Below are positions 9,596-18,409 of a stretch of 64,000 nt of DNA, one piece after another. Positions within the stretch are counted from its first letter, which is position 1. Every line of letters starts with the position of its first letter. A program made the position numbers and the translations under genes. The stretch covers positions 4,588,001 to 4,652,000 of the forward strand of contig NZ_CP150227.1 of assembly GCF_037971845.1 (NCBI RefSeq). Reading direction: 5' to 3'. The notes under the pieces were generated by a model. It made no database searches and was not told the origin of the DNA. It saw only the letters and a list, made by a program, of their open reading frames with translations. The DNA comes from Paenibacillus sp. FSL R5-0766 (GTDB lineage: Bacteria > Bacillota > Bacilli > Paenibacillales > Paenibacillaceae).

Positions 9596-9760
9596 ATCTC
9601 TTCCTCCAAACCTACTTTATACATTCTTAAAAAAGGAAATAGATAAATATTCAATTTATAATCCATCTTCAGATTCCCGCAAAAATCTTACCAAAATCAT
9701 ATTTTGATAAATGTCTAATGCTTCTCCGATAAATTTCCAGATACTTTGGCTGCTTCACTA

Positions 9761-10375
9761 GAAAAAACTGAGGGTATCGTGGTCTCCAGAACGAATCACC
9801 GAACGTTACCGTGCTGATAGTCTGCCTGTATTCTCCTTAAAACCATCTATCGCTGGATCTATACAGGACGTCCCGTTCACGTCACATTAAAGGTCCTTCC
9901 GCACAAGGGAAGGCGTCAGAAACCAACAGAACTCACGGTAAATCTAAGATTGCCAGAACCATTTCGGATCGTCCATAAGAAGTACGCTCCCGTGAAACAT
10001 TTGGATATTCGGAACTGGATACCATCGTATCAGGTCGTGGGAAAAGTAAAGGCTGCGTAGCCACACTCAATGAAAATAAAAACGAGTTTATACACTATTA
10101 TTCCCTGCCAAATCGTACCCCATTTTCCATGGAGATAGCTCTTGGTGTCTATCTCACATTACCCCAGAGGGACATTCCTCACGGTTATAGCTGACCGAGG
10201 CATGGAGTTTGCTTTTGCTTGCTATGCCAATCTAGAAACCACCCATGGCCTGTACTTTTATTTTGCTGATCCGTATTCATCCTGGCAACGTGGATTCAAC
10301 AAAAATGCTCGGGTTTGAAGATCTCTCACGAATCTTTCACAGAGGAACTGTCGAACTTGTTTGACAATTCATCAA
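9761..10375 (+). mobile_element. Decayed IS30-family transposase remnant
   Basis: Translated in shifting frames, the plus strand gives successive IS30-type pieces: SWSPERITERYRAD, KTIYRWIYTGRPVH, ELDTIVSGRGKSKGCVATL, a piece reading IHYYSLPNRT, TFLTVIADRG and LYFYFADPYSSWQRG. These cover the DDE core with its first and second Asp. The catalytic region GSNEN has become GFNKN, and at least two frameshifts and several stops are present. The 5' part (N-terminal HTH) and the 3' end are missing or unrecognisable. No clear terminal inverted repeats were found. It is an inactive fossil between the nuclease gene and the toxin locus. Confidence 0.85.
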
Positions 10376-10409
10376 ATATAAAGAAATAACTTCCTACCCT
10401 ATCTTAATT

Positions 10410-10817
10410 TTAAAATTCAGAATCATCAGCTACCACTGGTATTAATGGAGATAAGAATGGATCGTACTTCTGTTCCAAGCGCCCTCTCGAAAGAACGTAT
10501 ACACTGAATTCATTAAAATATTCAGGATGCTCATCATTAAATACATAGAGCATCCCATAAGAACCAGGCGCGATACTCCCTACATTCTTCATTATTTCTA
10601 CAGGAGTAAACTTTAGTGAAGGCTCGCGATTCCATAGTCCTGTCATCCAAAGATGATATTGTCCGTTTATCGCTTTCACATCTAACACATCTACACTCGG
10701 CTTTAAACTTTCGATATAATTTTTAACCGTTTCAAAAACAATGTTTACTCTTTCATTACTTGTCTCACCATCACCAGTATTTTCTAAAATGACAGCCCAA
10801 CCATGATATTGATACAT
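10410..10817 (-). CDS. Imm7-like immunity protein of the toxin at 10840-12006
   Basis: 135 aa from MYQYHGWAVILE; this ATG has AGAGGTG about 6 nt upstream, so the longer frame starting at 10889 inside the toxin gene is not used. The opening 'YHGWAVI' and the later 'YHLWMTGLWN' resemble the Imm7 family of polymorphic-toxin immunity proteins; this assignment is from memory of family motifs. It begins 22 bp after the toxin stop, the standard toxin-then-immunity order. Inference: a cytoplasmic antidote that binds the REase-fold toxin domain. Confidence 0.75.
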   Translation of the reverse strand: MYQYHGWAVILENTGDGETSNERVNIVFETVKNYIESLKPSVDVLDVKAINGQYHLWMTGLWNREPSLKFTPVEIMKNVGSIAPGSYGMLYVFNDEHPEYFNEFSVYVLSRGRLEQKYDPFLSPLIPVVADDSEF

Positions 10818-10839
10818 AATTTCACCTCTCAAATTTTCT

Positions 10840-12006
10840 TTAAAATGGCGAGATATCGATGATAATCTCAACCTCGTATCTTTTCTCATATTCTCTTAAT
10901 TGCCTAATTACTTTATCAGCAGGTGCTCTCTCAAAATGAAAGTATGCTTTTCTCCCCGTTTCAATAGCAGCCTCAATAGTTGCCTTTGCCTGTTCCCTAA
11001 ATTGAGAACTCAGACTATTCATCGAAGTCTTAGTCTGACCAATATACATGTCAGACACGGTATCAAACTCTCGGCCTTTGGGGTCATTATTAAAAATCAT
11101 TCGAGACTGTCCACCAAGTTTTTTTGCAAGCAAATCCGCACCTGCATCTTCTTTGCTCGCCTGTTTTAGCCCACCTGAATACTGAGTGTAGACACCTTTA
11201 CCTTTAATTAGTTTAGAATTGTCATGAGCGACTCCAGCAACACCACTGTTTGTTGACTTATCTCTCTTCACCTTCGCTTCCCGAATCGTTTGCTTCACTT
11301 TGTCCAATGCTGTACTGGTTCCGCGACCTTTATATGGACCTTTGCTGCCTTTCGCACTTCCAACGACCAGCCCGATCCCGCCTACGATTTGGCTCCATTT
11401 CAGAGATGCGATCATCATCTTGGCGTAAGAGTCCGTGACAGGCTCTCCCGTAAACGGGTTAACCCGCAACTCCAGTGCTTCAATCTGTAATTGGATCAAA
11501 TCCTGATCTATTGGTTCGACAGGACCAGGGCCTTGATTCAAGGTACTAATATCTAAATTACCCTTATCCTTTTCAAACGCCTGAAGGGCTGCCTGATCTG
11601 TCACGCCCTTCTCATTAACCGGTAGCCACATATGCCACTGAGAATTATACACCATTCGATATCCTTTATTGCTAGGACTATTCGTTGCTTTCACGCCAAT
11701 CGACATCGTAGCTACGGTACCTGCCACTGCTGCCCCGCTCATCTCATCTGCCTGTTGAAAACGGACACCAATGTCTCGAAGTTCCTTCGCGATGTGGGTC
11801 AAATGCTCCAGCGTTTCGATCATGCGGGGCTGGGTTTCTTCAAATCGTTCTAAAAACCGTTCTCGCACCATCCCGGACCACATTGATTCCATCCAGCGGA
11901 TCAATCGAACCAGTTCCTCGCGTGTATCTCCCATTCGCGCGCGAGTCCGTTCAACCTCTCGTGAGGCTTCAAACAAACGCTCCGGGGTTACTTGTATTCT
12001 ACTCAT
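10840..12006 (-). CDS. WXG100-fused polymorphic toxin with restriction-endonuclease-fold C-terminus
   Basis: 388 aa from MSRIQVTPERLF; that ATG has GGAGA about 7 nt upstream, and an in-frame ATG at 12018 lacks a good SD. Residues 1-95 form a WXG100 helical hairpin with the turn MWSGMV. Residues about 185-235 (NPFTGEPVTDSY...GGIGLVVGSAKGS) resemble the pre-toxin TG linker. The last ~110 residues contain GREFDTVSDMYIGQTKTS, matching the E-D...Q-K pattern of Tox-REase nuclease toxins. WXG100 proteins are exported by type VII secretion; no secretion genes are in this window. The immunity gene follows after 22 bp. Likely a contact- or secretion-dependent DNase; activity is inferred. Confidence 0.85.
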   Translation of the reverse strand: MSRIQVTPERLFEASREVERTRARMGDTREELVRLIRWMESMWSGMVRERFLERFEETQPRMIETLEHLTHIAKELRDIGVRFQQADEMSGAAVAGTVATMSIGVKATNSPSNKGYRMVYNSQWHMWLPVNEKGVTDQAALQAFEKDKGNLDISTLNQGPGPVEPIDQDLIQLQIEALELRVNPFTGEPVTDSYAKMMIASLKWSQIVGGIGLVVGSAKGSKGPYKGRGTSTALDKVKQTIREAKVKRDKSTNSGVAGVAHDNSKLIKGKGVYTQYSGGLKQASKEDAGADLLAKKLGGQSRMIFNNDPKGREFDTVSDMYIGQTKTSMNSLSSQFREQAKATIEAAIETGRKAYFHFERAPADKVIRQLREYEKRYEVEIIIDISPF

Positions 12007-12098
12007 CGCGTTCTCCATCTGTCCATTGCCGGACTCTATGTCTTCCTTATCTCAACCTATTGTGTTCTAAACGTTCAGCATATTTCGTGCTTGTTTTA

Positions 12099-15000
12099 TT
12101 AATGTGGCACCTGTGCACTGAAATCATCTCGGCTGGAACGATCGGCATGGTAGAACACCACATCTCCGTCCCTTAAAGTGAACGAGTTGCCGTAGCTATC
12201 TTCGACTTGACGCTGAAATCCTTCCAGCAACCATTGGTTCATCAGCGGTGCATGGATATATTGCAGATGCGGAGCCCCTAGGTTCCCTTCCTGGATCGAC
12301 TCTAAATTAAAGTTGACCACGATATAACCATTTTTCAGGAAGATCGGTGACTTTGCATCCAAACCACCATGGGTACGCCCATACTCGGCCAGATTGGTTC
12401 CTGCTTGAACCACGTAAGGCTCGGCGGGTAGACTATACTCTCCATACCACTGCTGAATGGCAGCATTTGCACGAAGTACATCCGCACTTGCGTTCGTCGG
12501 AATATTCGTTTTGGGTCCGATAAACGTACGTAATTGCTCCGGCATCAGCAATAGACTGTATCCGCCTACAGGGGTTTTCATTTTCGTAAATTTATCCCGG
12601 TAGTACTCCTGATACGTACGTTCACTCATCATCCCTGGATGAATTTCGCCATAGCGATTATATTTGTAGGTCGCCGTATCTCGTAGCTGTTCCGAAGGTA
12701 CTTGACGTAACCGATCATTGAGAATGACAAACCGCTTGACTTGATCCTCTGCTGAACCAATACGAATAAAACTTCGCTGGTTCGTCGAGTAATACAGATC
12801 TACCGGTACGCGTGTTTTCCCATTTTTGCTGACAAAATCAAAGGTCGGAGTCAGGCGAATGCCGTCTCTGGGCCCGAACATATTGCCCTTGGTTTTGAAA
12901 TCAAACTTAAAGTGATATCCCGTCTTCACAGCCACATTCTGATACCCTTGCAGCGGATGACTGCCTGGGCGAATCGGTACGGTGAATTGCGGTTTGTTCC
13001 CCCGCTTGTCACCGTCGATGCCCTGCGTTCCCGTCCAATAACTGATCCAGGTTGGGGCAATGCTGCCCTTAAATCGCCGGAAAACAAGCTCCCAGTTGTA
13101 GTCTGCAATGTCCGTGATTTCAAAGTCGTATAACCTCCCAATGACCTCCACAGATACTTCGTCGCTGGCCAGATGATAGGTTAGATCTGTGTTGGCATCG
13201 GGTTGGGCATTGCTCCTAGACATCGATTCAAATTCGGCAGGTGCATTCTCTGCAATATTACGGAACTCCACCTGGTAATCTCCCTCATCTACCCACACAG
13301 GCAGATAAAAGGTGGTATCGAGCACGTCCACCGGAATATCGATCCATGTACTCCGCGGGTAAAACTGTGTCCGGTCGGCACTGTACACGTCAAACGGAAA
13401 CCGCACCTGTTTGATTCGATAATATTTGGCATAATCCCGATCCCCATATCCCGGATAAGAGTTGACATCCAAATGCTGTCCGCTCGTGGGGATACGGACT
13501 GTGAACGGCCGCTCCAAAATAAGGGCAGATCGATCCATATTCGGTATCGTTTTCTGATTATAAGGTTGATCGTCTGAAACAAGAGAATAGTTCACGACTG
13601 GCGTATGAACAGTGACTGTGTTGATCCCCGGAATTTCAAAGGTTTCTTCCTCATTACCCTCATTAACATTTCCACTCATTAATTCATAACGGATTTCGCC
13701 TATGCTAGGCGTATCCTTCTTATTTAACAAGGTTTTGGATATTTCATTGTCAGGACTGTACAGAACATCTTTGCCAATCATTTGGGGTTCTGCGATCTGA
13801 CCTGGCGTTGGCCCCGTTTCTTCTACTTTTGCGTTGTCCATGACAACAGCCCCATTAAACTTCAAATAGTCATTCTTAACTTGGACCTTTGGCACAGCAT
13901 CTTCCGCAATTGATGAGAGATCATCTGTTGGTGTTGGAGGTTCAGTGGTCCCTCCCGGCACTGGCTGTGAAGGCGCTGTTAACACAGCCGGTGTATTGGG
14001 TGCGTAAAAGGTACCGTTCGTAGCCGCCGCATAGATGGGACTACGATAATCAGCAGGATATAGTTCAATCTGTGGTAGAGCATAGTTTTTCAGGATCGCA
14101 TCGGTTATCTCATATACAAGCAAAGTGTCAATTTTCCAATACTCGAAATCCCGTTTCACAGTATAGGTGTAGGGTACTTTTACATCTCTAGATCTTGGAG
14201 TTGATACCGTTGTCGTACCACCTTTACCATCCGAAATTTTCTTTTCGTCTGTCCACGTTTTGTTATACGTTTTTTCAACAACTACGATATATGTACAAGT
14301 GCCTTGCATATTCACAAACTTATTTTGGAATAGGTAACTTAGACCAAATACATTGCCATACAAACTTTCAGAGGTAGGGATACCTCGCAGTACGTCAAAT
14401 GGCTCACTTCCACGTTGATCGGCCTTAATAACTGCGCTTGCATTAGGGTCCATTCTCTCCCCTGTCATTTCTCCGACAGGCGACTCTGCACATGCCGCAT
14501 CTGGCGTTTCCGGAATTTCGGGTGGCGGCGTATCGCCAACCGTAATCGTTACATTTTCATAAATGTGATACGGTCCATTTTCTAAATTTTTCCATTTTGC
14601 CGTTATGATTGCCGTTCCGACGTTTTTAGCAACAATTTGCCCTGTTAGTTTCTCTACGTAAACTACTTCTTTTTGGTTAGAACTCCATTCGATTTGTTCA
14701 GCACGTTTGGAGACATTCACCCAGTTACCGAATTCTTCTTGGTTGTATGCCTTAGTTCGGATCTCTGCAACCAATGATTTTACATCGTCAACTTGCAGCT
14801 GCATGTCTTCTCGTACTCGGATCTCTTTTGTTTCGTTTACGTAACCGGAATAGTCAATTTTTAAAGGCGTTTCATAATCTGCTTGGAACTTCTTATCTCC
14901 GTCTTGACGTATGCCATATTGTCGTTTTTCAGTAACTTTGTTTGGATATCCAGTTTTCGTTTCAATGATGGCGAACAATTTTCCTTTCTCGAAATCAGGT

Positions 15001-15473
15001 TTAGCACCAACTGGCGTGTAGGATGCAACATCCACATAACTGATGTCATCAATTCCAACTGATTTAACGAATACTTTCTGAAATCTATTTCCCGCCTCAT
15101 CTTGCAAAGAAGCTGGAACATAGTTGGTAGTATTTATTTTATCCTTCACGGCTTTTTCCATCGGCAAGGCATTATCGCCACTACTAAATGTTTGGGTTTC
15201 AACTCTATCACCCTCATTACGTGTGGCTTGCCATATGTCATAATCTCCCTGAGTCCAGACCGTTTTCGGACGTGGCGTTGCTGTTCCTGTAACTTTAACT
15301 TTAATCGTCTGTTTTCCTTTTGCTAGTCCCGATGGCGTAACTTCGATGTCTTTATCTGGATAGCCATTACTGAAATTAGCATCAGCCAGCATCGGGAATA
15401 TACCAAGCATTATTACTAAAGCTAGTAGAAATGAAATAATAGCCGGAATCTTTCTCATACGTTTTTCACTCAT
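12099..15473 (-). CDS. Secreted DUF5704-type protein with Ig-like domain
   Basis: 1124 aa. A signal peptide covers about residues 1-32 (KIPAIISFLLALVIMLGIF). An Ig-like (Big_2-type) segment lies at about 220-315 (QIEWSSNQKEVVYVE, GTAIITAKWKN). A long middle region reads SLYGNVFGLSYLFQNKFVNMQGTCTY in pieces, with VEKTYNKTW and 'FEYWKIDTLLVYEI'; this is the DUF5704 pattern known from Bacillus and Paenibacillus. The C-terminal 600 residues are beta-rich and unrecognised. The start overlaps the stop of the SLH gene by 4 bp (ATGA), so the two are translationally coupled. Probably displayed at, or released from, the cell surface; function unknown. Confidence 0.85.
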   Translation of the reverse strand: MSEKRMRKIPAIISFLLALVIMLGIFPMLADANFSNGYPDKDIEVTPSGLAKGKQTIKVKVTGTATPRPKTVWTQGDYDIWQATRNEGDRVETQTFSSGDNALPMEKAVKDKINTTNYVPASLQDEAGNRFQKVFVKSVGIDDISYVDVASYTPVGAKPDFEKGKLFAIIETKTGYPNKVTEKRQYGIRQDGDKKFQADYETPLKIDYSGYVNETKEIRVREDMQLQVDDVKSLVAEIRTKAYNQEEFGNWVNVSKRAEQIEWSSNQKEVVYVEKLTGQIVAKNVGTAIITAKWKNLENGPYHIYENVTITVGDTPPPEIPETPDAACAESPVGEMTGERMDPNASAVIKADQRGSEPFDVLRGIPTSESLYGNVFGLSYLFQNKFVNMQGTCTYIVVVEKTYNKTWTDEKKISDGKGGTTTVSTPRSRDVKVPYTYTVKRDFEYWKIDTLLVYEITDAILKNYALPQIELYPADYRSPIYAAATNGTFYAPNTPAVLTAPSQPVPGGTTEPPTPTDDLSSIAEDAVPKVQVKNDYLKFNGAVVMDNAKVEETGPTPGQIAEPQMIGKDVLYSPDNEISKTLLNKKDTPSIGEIRYELMSGNVNEGNEEETFEIPGINTVTVHTPVVNYSLVSDDQPYNQKTIPNMDRSALILERPFTVRIPTSGQHLDVNSYPGYGDRDYAKYYRIKQVRFPFDVYSADRTQFYPRSTWIDIPVDVLDTTFYLPVWVDEGDYQVEFRNIAENAPAEFESMSRSNAQPDANTDLTYHLASDEVSVEVIGRLYDFEITDIADYNWELVFRRFKGSIAPTWISYWTGTQGIDGDKRGNKPQFTVPIRPGSHPLQGYQNVAVKTGYHFKFDFKTKGNMFGPRDGIRLTPTFDFVSKNGKTRVPVDLYYSTNQRSFIRIGSAEDQVKRFVILNDRLRQVPSEQLRDTATYKYNRYGEIHPGMMSERTYQEYYRDKFTKMKTPVGGYSLLLMPEQLRTFIGPKTNIPTNASADVLRANAAIQQWYGEYSLPAEPYVVQAGTNLAEYGRTHGGLDAKSPIFLKNGYIVVNFNLESIQEGNLGAPHLQYIHAPLMNQWLLEGFQRQVEDSYGNSFTLRDGDVVFYHADRSSRDDFSAQVPH

Positions 15474-16687
15474 TTCTTTTTAATGACTGCAAACGATCCA
15501 TCATCCATATTGAATTGATTATTCGGATTATCAAGACTGATGTAGTTGACCACCCACAACTTAATACCATTTTTATATTTCGCGAAAAATTTAGCACTTT
15601 CTAAATTCGGTAGAATTTGATAACCAAATTTAGCGTCTAAACCATTATCAATACGCGAACCACCAGTCATGTCGATCACACCATTCGAATAATGTGAGAT
15701 GCTAAAATCTTTAGCTTTTGGATAGATAGTTAGCTCCGAGAACACAGGGAATACATTTCTGTTTTTGTAAAATGATTTATCTAAGTCATCTACGAATAAA
15801 GGTGCATAGATACTTTTTTTCTTGTTCCAATCGCTAATACTCACCCCAATTAAACGATGAAACACAAGGCTGCCAGATCCGTTCCTGAACGTTTTTCTCT
15901 TACCTGAGATATCCGCAATGGACGTGTTTCCCGTTGTTAAATTAGAAACTAACTCAATGTTGGATTTTTCCGTACCTACCATACGTAATTCATTCAAATC
16001 ATCAAAGCTTGTTGCTTCTTTTTTCAGTACATTTTCGAGTCGCAACAAAATAGCAGAAGATTCCGCTCGTGTTGTTGTTTTGTCCATTCCAAACGATCCG
16101 TCTGGAAAACCGTTCATCAAGTTGGTTCCCATTGCAACAGCGAGATAAGGAATTTTATCTTGAGCAATTCCTGGTTTAAACGACTCTTTGACTGGAAGTA
16201 ACGTTCCTTTCGTTTCAGCAAATGCTGTTTTATACTCAGCACTGGAAGCAACCAATCCGGAACTCAACCATTTGGCCATTTCCTCGCGAGTAATCGGAGT
16301 ACTTGGTTTAAATCCGTTTGGATAGTCTTTGGTATTAATGAACCCCAAAGTAACTGCCCGATCCACCTCAGCCTTACTCCAGTGTCCATTCAGATCCTTG
16401 AATGAATCAGTCTGGGCATCTTCCGGAAGTGTCATGTCTTTGGCTACTCGTGAAATTAGGGATGCAAATTCTGCTCTTGTTACCGAAGCATTGGGCTTGA
16501 ACAATCCATTACCGTATCCTTTGAAGTATCCCTTGGAAACTGCAGATTCAATAGCAGACTTTGCCCAGTGATTAGCTTGTACATCTCTGAAGGTTGTTGT
16601 TGCGGCAGAAGCCTGGAAAGGAATCAATGTCGATACGACTACTACAGCGCTCATCATGGGTAACATTATTTTTTTCAAATTTTCCAC
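15470..16687 (-). CDS. S-layer homology (SLH) domain protein
   Basis: 405 aa with a signal peptide ending near AAATTTFRDV (about residue 30). Three SLH modules follow: about 31-78 (FRDVQANHWAKSAIESAV...VTRAEFASL), about 92-140 (FKDLNGHWSKAEVDRAV...ITREEMAKW) and about 165-215 (NLMNGFPDGSFGMDKTTTRAES). SLH trios bind pyruvylated secondary cell-wall polymers. The C-terminal ~170 residues are unique. The gene is coupled to the DUF5704 gene by an ATGA overlap, so the pair is probably made together as a wall-anchored assembly. Confidence 0.9.
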   Translation of the reverse strand: MENLKKIMLPMMSAVVVVSTLIPFQASAATTTFRDVQANHWAKSAIESAVSKGYFKGYGNGLFKPNASVTRAEFASLISRVAKDMTLPEDAQTDSFKDLNGHWSKAEVDRAVTLGFINTKDYPNGFKPSTPITREEMAKWLSSGLVASSAEYKTAFAETKGTLLPVKESFKPGIAQDKIPYLAVAMGTNLMNGFPDGSFGMDKTTTRAESSAILLRLENVLKKEATSFDDLNELRMVGTEKSNIELVSNLTTGNTSIADISGKRKTFRNGSGSLVFHRLIGVSISDWNKKKSIYAPLFVDDLDKSFYKNRNVFPVFSELTIYPKAKDFSISHYSNGVIDMTGGSRIDNGLDAKFGYQILPNLESAKFFAKYKNGIKLWVVNYISLDNPNNQFNMDDGSFAVIKKK

Positions 16688-16741
16688 TCTCCGATTAGTT
16701 AGATTTAGTTTGGTTAGGCTCTTTTACTACTATGTAAATTT

Positions 16742-17047
16742 TCACTGTGCTCCGGAATCTGCTTGTATAAAATCTTCTGCCTTCTGATTAATGTAGTCCA
16801 CCAGTTCCGACGTATGCTCCATGTGCCATTCATCCAGCTGCTTAATACTCATTTGAAGATCCCACACGATAGGTACAAGTCGCTGACTATGGCTGCTCTC
16901 GGTATACTCAAAAAAGTTCCGTTGAATCCGTTCAAAGGTACGACTCATATCCTGAGCTTGTCGTCTCCATTTGTCCGCAGTCTCTTGCAATTCCTCAGGA
17001 GTTAGCTCTATGGTCCCTGCGGAGTATCCACCAACCACGTTGGCCAC
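16742..17047 (-). CDS. WXG100-like small helical protein
   Basis: 101 aa, predicted as a two-helix hairpin (ELTPEELQETADKWRRQAQ... and IVWDLQMSIKQLDEWHMEH). Size and the 'ItpEel...a..w...a' opening fit the WXG100/ESAT-6 superfamily. The W-x-G turn is not canonical, so this is a fold-level call. It lies 9 bp after the 111-aa protein and 54 bp before the SLH gene, in the same minus-strand cluster as the WXG100 toxin. It may be a secretion partner or chaperone. Confidence 0.7.
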   Translation of the reverse strand: MANVVGGYSAGTIELTPEELQETADKWRRQAQDMSRTFERIQRNFFEYTESSHSQRLVPIVWDLQMSIKQLDEWHMEHTSELVDYINQKAEDFIQADSGAQ

Positions 17048-17056
17048 CGATTTGAA

Positions 17057-17392
17057 TCATTTGGTCAATGTGTCCCATGCTTCGAGCGCGTGATCAAGTA
17101 TATTATGCTCCGAAGGCTTTCGCGGAGAGAAATTTACTCGTTCTCCAGTAACTTCATCATAAAGAGGATTATCAATATATCCATCTTGATCGAAGCTATA
17201 GTGCTTCATATCGTGATATTTAGGACCATCCTCAAAAAACGTATCCACTACCTTGGCCCAAACGTTAATGCCATAGTTTTCATTTCCATCTGCATAGTTA
17301 GAATCAATAAGAAACGTGGCCCCCACATGCCGCTCATAACCTCCAAAAAAACCACTTGCAATGCCATCTCCAGGATGTATAAAGTTAGTCAC
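17057..17392 (-). CDS. Conserved-looking hypothetical protein
   Basis: 111 aa, no TM or signal peptide, rich in aromatic and acidic residues (VDTFFEDGPKYHDMKHYSF). No family recognised. The start is a GTG with no SD at the right distance, but it overlaps the stop of the 34-codon ORF at 17389-17493 as GTGA. That suggests translational coupling, or a frameshift that split one gene. It is next to the WXG100-like gene in the toxin/surface cluster. Confidence 0.65.
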   Translation of the reverse strand: MTNFIHPGDGIASGFFGGYERHVGATFLIDSNYADGNENYGINVWAKVVDTFFEDGPKYHDMKHYSFDQDGYIDNPLYDEVTGERVNFSPRKPSEHNILDHALEAWDTLTK

Positions 17393-17493
17393 TTGTCCAT
17401 CAAATGCCCCTCCTCTGCTTTCCTTCTCATCTCGGGAGTAAGCGAACTATGTTCATCACATTCTATAATATTGAATATTATATCCTTTTTCAT
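17389..17493 (-). CDS. 34-codon ORF overlapping both neighbours
   Basis: Too short for routine ORF calling. It begins with MKKDIIFNIIECDEHSS and ends EEGHLMDK. The ATG has AAGAAGG 6 nt upstream, which lies inside the lipoprotein gene; the first 38 bp overlap that gene in another frame. Its TGA overlaps the GTG of the next gene. The arrangement fits a coupled small protein, or the 5' part of the 111-aa gene after a frameshift. Confidence 0.5.
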   Translation of the reverse strand: MKKDIIFNIIECDEHSSLTPEMRRKAEEGHLMDK

Positions 17494-17815
17494 TAAGAGC
17501 CTTCTTTAGTTGTTTACTATATCCGAAAGATTCTTGTTTATTTGTTTCATAGTTTTTATAAACACTAAAAGTTTGATCTTCATGTCCTGTTACATATCCA
17601 TAGATAGTGACACGACTCATCGCCATTTTAGGTAGAATTTTTTTTTGTGTTATCGTTACATCTAATTTATAGTTATTTTTCAAATATTCAATTGCTATCG
17701 CTTCCGACCGATTTATAATTTCTTGATCCTTTATTTTTTTCTCATTCACACCTGCACAGCCCCCTAATATTAGTACCAACATAGCAGCCAAGATGATCAT
17801 AACCATACGGTACAT
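17456..17815 (-). CDS. Small lipoprotein
   Basis: 119 aa from the ATG at 17815 (GTGAGG 6 nt upstream); a TTG at 17833 with AGGAG close by would add six residues. A signal peptide with lipobox LILGGC predicts cleavage before Cys and lipid anchoring. The mature part is charged with a predicted alpha/beta fold (AIAIEYLKNNYKLDVTITQK, VTIYGYVTGHEDQTF). No family recognised with confidence. It is the first gene of the minus-strand toxin/surface cluster. Confidence 0.75.
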   Translation of the reverse strand: MYRMVMIILAAMLVLILGGCAGVNEKKIKDQEIINRSEAIAIEYLKNNYKLDVTITQKKILPKMAMSRVTIYGYVTGHEDQTFSVYKNYETNKQESFGYSKQLKKALNEKGYNIQYYRM

Positions 17816-17833
17816 AATTTTCCTCACTTTCAA

Positions 17834-18307
17834 TTCGCTCCTGCTTTCCTGGGTGAAACATGAATATTACTAGAACTTCTAATTTGAATGTAGTTCCCTC
17901 CAGTGCGTTAGACTAATTCTAGACTGTATATTACTTTATGGTCTTTGCTGTAGACTACCACCTCGGACACGTTACATACTTGGAACCTACAATAGATACT
18001 CCTGCTTAGTAGAATTAATAACAATTTCTTCATTTAAAAAATTACTTTTCTTCCTAATTATGTACGTTACTATTCACTACAAGAGCCATTTCATCTAGTC
18101 TAATAGGTTCAAAGAAAACAATCATATTTGGAAATAGTAAGAATATTTTACCACTAAACTCTCAAAAGAGGTAGATATAAGGTATGATTGCTGAATCCTT
18201 CGGATCAAGCATGGGATTTGGCTACAACAACAGATCTAGACTTATTAGCACCATCATTAACTTTCGATTTAGGGTAAAACTCTAGTTATAGTTTATAAGT
18301 TATACAA
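17834..18307. other. Intergenic region, no gene recognised
   Basis: About 470 bp, AT-rich, between the lipoprotein gene and the sleB-like terminator. Both strands are broken by stops and no repeat or structured element stands out. It should contain the promoter of the lipoprotein-led cluster, but no hexamer pair is convincing. Confidence 0.5.
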
Positions 18308-18357
18308 ATTTAAATTAACCCCGATGAAGACTGCACCTCGCAGTACCCACCGGGGTT
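18308..18357 (-). terminator. Terminator of the sleB-like gene
   Basis: AACCCCG / CGGGGTT outer stem (18317-18323 with 18351-18357) with an inner ACTGC / GCAGT stem, followed by TTAATTT on the minus strand. Confidence 0.65.
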
Positions 18358-18409
18358 ATACTATGGTATCCAATTACTGTCTACGAATTTAATTCTCCAC
18401 CAACTTATC

